From the NCBI GenBank assembly GCA_038212215.1, contig JBBQUT010000058.1:1-18176 (forward strand): DNA of 18,176 nucleotides. Reading direction: 5' to 3'. The stretch is from JALZAI01 sp038212215 (lineage in GTDB: Bacteria > Actinomycetota > Actinomycetes > Mycobacteriales > Jatrophihabitantaceae). Below the pieces are notes generated by a model that worked only from the letters and a program-made list of their open reading frames with translations, did not search any database and was not told the DNA's origin. The translations under genes were made by a program, and so were the position numbers. Shown here piece after piece: positions 16,666 through 18,176 of the stretch; position 1 is the stretch's first letter; each line of letters opens with the position of its first letter.

Positions 16666-16830
16666 TCAGTCAAAATTCCACTCGTGATCACCGGTGGGCC
16701 TCGCGGCCGCGGTCTTGCCGTCCGCTCGTGTGCCCGCCCCGCGTGCGGCGGGCCTCGCAGCGAGGTGGTGCTTGAGCGGCACCAGACCGAACAATCCACC
16801 GAGCACGCCGACGCATAGCGCCAGTACGGG
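16666..16830 (-). pseudogene. C-terminal fragment of a small membrane protein
   Basis: A frame between a TGA near 16838 and TGA 16668-16666 reads VLALCVGVLGGLFGLVPLKH, then a basic Ala-rich tail ending HEWNFD. One membrane helix with a positively charged cytoplasmic tail is a credible protein end. It has no start codon, so the N-terminal part is lost or lies in another frame upstream. It precedes the DUF4192 relic in the same direction. I cannot name the family. Confidence 0.35.
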
Positions 16831-16898
16831 TCGTGGCGGTCACGATCCCGCGCGTGGGCTTAGCTCTCTCCAACGCGCGGACCGATGATCATGGCGTC

Positions 16899-16915
16899 GG
16901 TCACCAATTGGTCAC
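16899..16915 (+). repeat. Copy 1 of a GGTCACC-type direct repeat
   Basis: The sequence is GGTCACCAATTGGTCAC, which contains the 10-base palindrome ACCAATTGGT. A near copy lies at 17146-17164. The two copies flank the tRNA-Lys fragment at similar distances (about 120 and 70 bases), as arm-type integrase sites might. Confidence 0.35.
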
Positions 16916-17032
16916 ACACGAGCAAGTGCGATCCGCAATGAGGTAGGACGAGTAGTGACGACGAACTATGCAAATGCCCAGAGAACGGGGCCTGCCGGGA
17001 TCACCGGCCTTCAGGTACGACCAGTTCGACGG

Positions 17033-17076
17033 GACTCTTAATCAGCGGGTTGGGGGTTCGATTCCCTCACGGCGCA
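17033..17076 (+). other. tRNA-Lys(CTT) 3' half, probable attachment site of an integrative element
   Basis: GACTCTTAATCAGC contains the anticodon loop CTCTTAA with anticodon CTT and the 3' anticodon strand. GGGGG-TTCGATT-CCCTC is a normal T-arm, and ACGGCGC-A is the 3' acceptor strand and discriminator. The D-arm and 5' acceptor strand are absent: upstream sequence does not pair with the anticodon or acceptor strands. Tyrosine integrases commonly recombine at the anticodon-to-3' end of tRNA genes and leave this partial copy at the far end of the island. The full tRNA should lie outside the window. Confidence 0.75.
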
Positions 17077-17557
17077 CAATCCAGGTCATCAATCTCAGGG
17101 CTTCCATAGTTCGCGTTGGGGCCTTTTCCGATTTCTGGACGTCATGGTCACCGATTTGGTCACCCGAGCCCGCCTCCGCCTCGCCTGCGCGGGGCACGAG
17201 CGCCGGAGCACGGGTTGCCGAACATCTGGTGGAGGATCGAAGAGAGGACGTGTCAGGAGGCGGCGAAGATGAAGTGCGGCACCGAGACGCAGGCGCGCAT
17301 TGTCGTTGGGCTCCACGGGGCGCGCACTCCGCAAGCTTGCCACCCACCGCCGGCGGCAGCGAGGTGGTCGAACGGACGCTGCTCGACGACAGCCAGTTCC
17401 ACATCGTCAAGAATTTCATCGATCCAGACCCGAGCAATAAAACACCACACCGCCGCCCTACGCGCGGCGGCCGCACACCGTGAGGAATACACCCAGATAC
17501 TCTGCTCGCTTCCGGGCAAGGAGTGTCAGTCTGCGATCCGCTTGCGGGGCTGTCCGA
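17077..17557. other. Stretch beside the tRNA fragment with no confident gene
   Basis: Open frames exist on both strands but none resembles a known family. A minus-strand frame ending in VRREGIEPPTR is merely the antisense reading of the tRNA fragment. Short protein-like pieces (LLDDSQFHIVKNFIDPDPSN near 17375-17435, plus) may be remnants. An integrase gene would be expected here and is not visible. Confidence 0.4.
17146..17164 (+). repeat. Copy 2 of a GGTCACC-type direct repeat
   Basis: The sequence is GGTCACCGATTTGGTCACC. It differs from copy 1 by one substitution and one insertion in the centre. See the copy at 16899-16915. Confidence 0.35.
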
Positions 17558-17830
17558 TCAGCCGCGCGACTTGTCGGTGAAGCGTTGGCGGGCTGCTTGA
17601 CGGGAGACGCCGAGGGCGGTGGCGAGCTGGTTCCAGGAGCGGCCCTGTTCGCGAGCGGCGCGCACAGCCATGTGGAGGCAGGCTTCATCGTCCTGCGCGG
17701 CTTGCGATGCGGCGGCGACGACGTAGAGGTCGCTCAGGTCGTCGGCTTCGATAGTTTGCGGGTCAAGAGCGTCGGCGAGTTGCTCATATCGTCGAGCGGC
17801 CTGCTGGACCTGTGTGTCGCTGTGTCGCAT
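17558..17830 (-). CDS. Small helix-turn-helix protein
   Basis: The product has 90 residues from ATG 17830, chosen because GAGG lies 8 bases upstream; ATG 17836 and GTG 17839 are too close to it. The N-terminal half is helical and acidic (ARRYEQLADALDPQTIEADD then LSDLYVVAAASQAAQDDEA). The C-terminal half holds an HTH, GRSWNQLATALGVSRQAARQ then RFTDKSRG, like sigma-region-4 or AsnC-type recognition helices. Proteins of this pattern are frequent single-copy regulators in mycobacteria and their islands. It likely binds DNA as a dimer; the target is unknown. The frame is intact. It is transcribed divergently from the hydrolase fragment to its right. Confidence 0.8.
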   Translation of the reverse strand: MRHSDTQVQQAARRYEQLADALDPQTIEADDLSDLYVVAAASQAAQDDEACLHMAVRAAREQGRSWNQLATALGVSRQAARQRFTDKSRG

Positions 17831-17894
17831 GTTCATCACCTCGTCTAGTCATCTCAGGAATCGACGGAATTTTTCTCGTAGCGGCATTGCGTGG

Positions 17895-18176
17895 ATGACG
17901 ACGGGGTCCTCGCCGTCAAAGGTCGAGGACTCGGTCGGCTGGGCGCTGCAGACGGACCCCGAGACGCTCGCGGCCACTCATCGGGCGCCGTTTCTCGGCG
18001 ATGGTTCCGGCAGGTCCGAGCCGACGGTGTCCGAGCTGGCCGCGCGGGTCCGGTGTCCTGCTCTGGTGATCCACGGGAGCGTCGATCGGATCGTCGACCA
18101 CCGCACCGGCCTAGCTTTGGCCGAGGCGCTCGGCTGCCCGGTCGAGGTCTTCGAGGGCGGGGGGCACTGCGTGCAC
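17895..18176 (+). CDS. Alpha/beta hydrolase, C-terminal part; 5' end lost and 3' end outside the window
   Basis: The frame reads DSVGWALQTDPETLAATHRA and then ARVRCPALVIHGSVDRIVDH, with the catalytic acid Asp in HGSVDR, and continues to VEVFEGGGHCVH with the catalytic His. The nucleophile-elbow half that should precede it is not in the window. The frame stays open upstream to about 17850 with no family resemblance, so ATG 17895 is probably not a genuine start. In mycobacteria such a block occurs in stand-alone hydrolases and in hydrolase-glycosyltransferase fusions; this cannot be resolved here. It is likely a 5'-truncated gene created at a rearrangement point between it and the HTH gene. Confidence 0.65.
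   Translation, partial: MTTGSSPSKVEDSVGWALQTDPETLAATHRAPFLGDGSGRSEPTVSELAARVRCPALVIHGSVDRIVDHRTGLALAEALGCPVEVFEGGGHCVH

Noticed and set aside
17042..17476. Minus-strand frame ending VRREGIEPPTR
   Set aside because: This ending is the translated antisense of the tRNA 3' half, a common spurious ORF signature.

Overview
The window is high-GC actinobacterial DNA, most likely from a Mycobacterium-type genome. The basis for this is the mycofactocin genes, the resemblance of the aldehyde dehydrogenase/DUF779 pair to Rv0458/Rv0459 of M. tuberculosis, the GC-rich third codon positions, GTG/TTG starts, and several small HTH and DUF4192 genes of a kind common in mycobacterial islands and plasmids. It reads as accessory DNA: intact metabolic genes set in a patchwork of decayed and truncated fragments.

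Layout. 1-1244 (minus): flavohemoprotein (NO dioxygenase), running off the left edge, with a dyad upstream. 1373-2937 (minus): a phage- or ICE-like set in the order DnaC-type ATPase, excisionase-like HTH, small ORF, small-terminase-like HTH protein. Two of these carry single frameshifts and the ATPase lacks its N-terminus. 3167-5107 (plus): NAD-dependent aldehyde dehydrogenase and DUF779 protein. 5126-8211 (minus): mycofactocin genes mftA, mftB, mftC, mftD. The precursor peptide MftA is only 50 codons long and ends in the diagnostic IDGMCGVY. No mftE, mftF or mftR is present. 8350-9026 (plus): the 3' part of an iron-type methanol/alcohol dehydrogenase of the Mdo/Mno kind and the first 18 codons of a MoxR-type ATPase gene, cut at both ends. 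9000-11245 (minus): a frameshifted gene resembling a polymorphic toxin with a pre-toxin TG-like hydrophobic region, truncated at both ends. 11245-11707 (minus): the 5' end of a DUF4192 gene and a small broken gene. 12222-12613 (plus): STAS-domain protein. 12850-14664 (plus): secreted SGNH/GDSL-like protein with atypical base composition, followed by a hairpin. 14702-16830: decayed membrane-protein fragments, an unknown plus-strand ORF and a second, frameshifted DUF4192 gene. 17033-17076: the 3' half of tRNA-Lys(CTT) without a 5' half, the expected footprint of a tRNA-integrating element. 17558-17830 (minus): small HTH protein. 17895-18176 (plus): C-terminal part of an alpha/beta hydrolase, running off the right edge.

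How the genes fit together. MftA-D build the redox core of mycofactocin, the cofactor that re-oxidises nicotinoprotein alcohol dehydrogenases such as Mdo. Mdo makes aldehydes that an aldehyde dehydrogenase then oxidises. The window therefore holds the parts of an alcohol-oxidation module, but the dehydrogenase itself is now only a remnant. The larger metabolic genes (aldehyde dehydrogenase, mftA-D, SGNH protein) are open from end to end. Almost every mobile-element gene shows a frameshift, stop or truncation. This points to selective decay of mobile DNA around retained genes, although assembly indels cannot be excluded from sequence alone.
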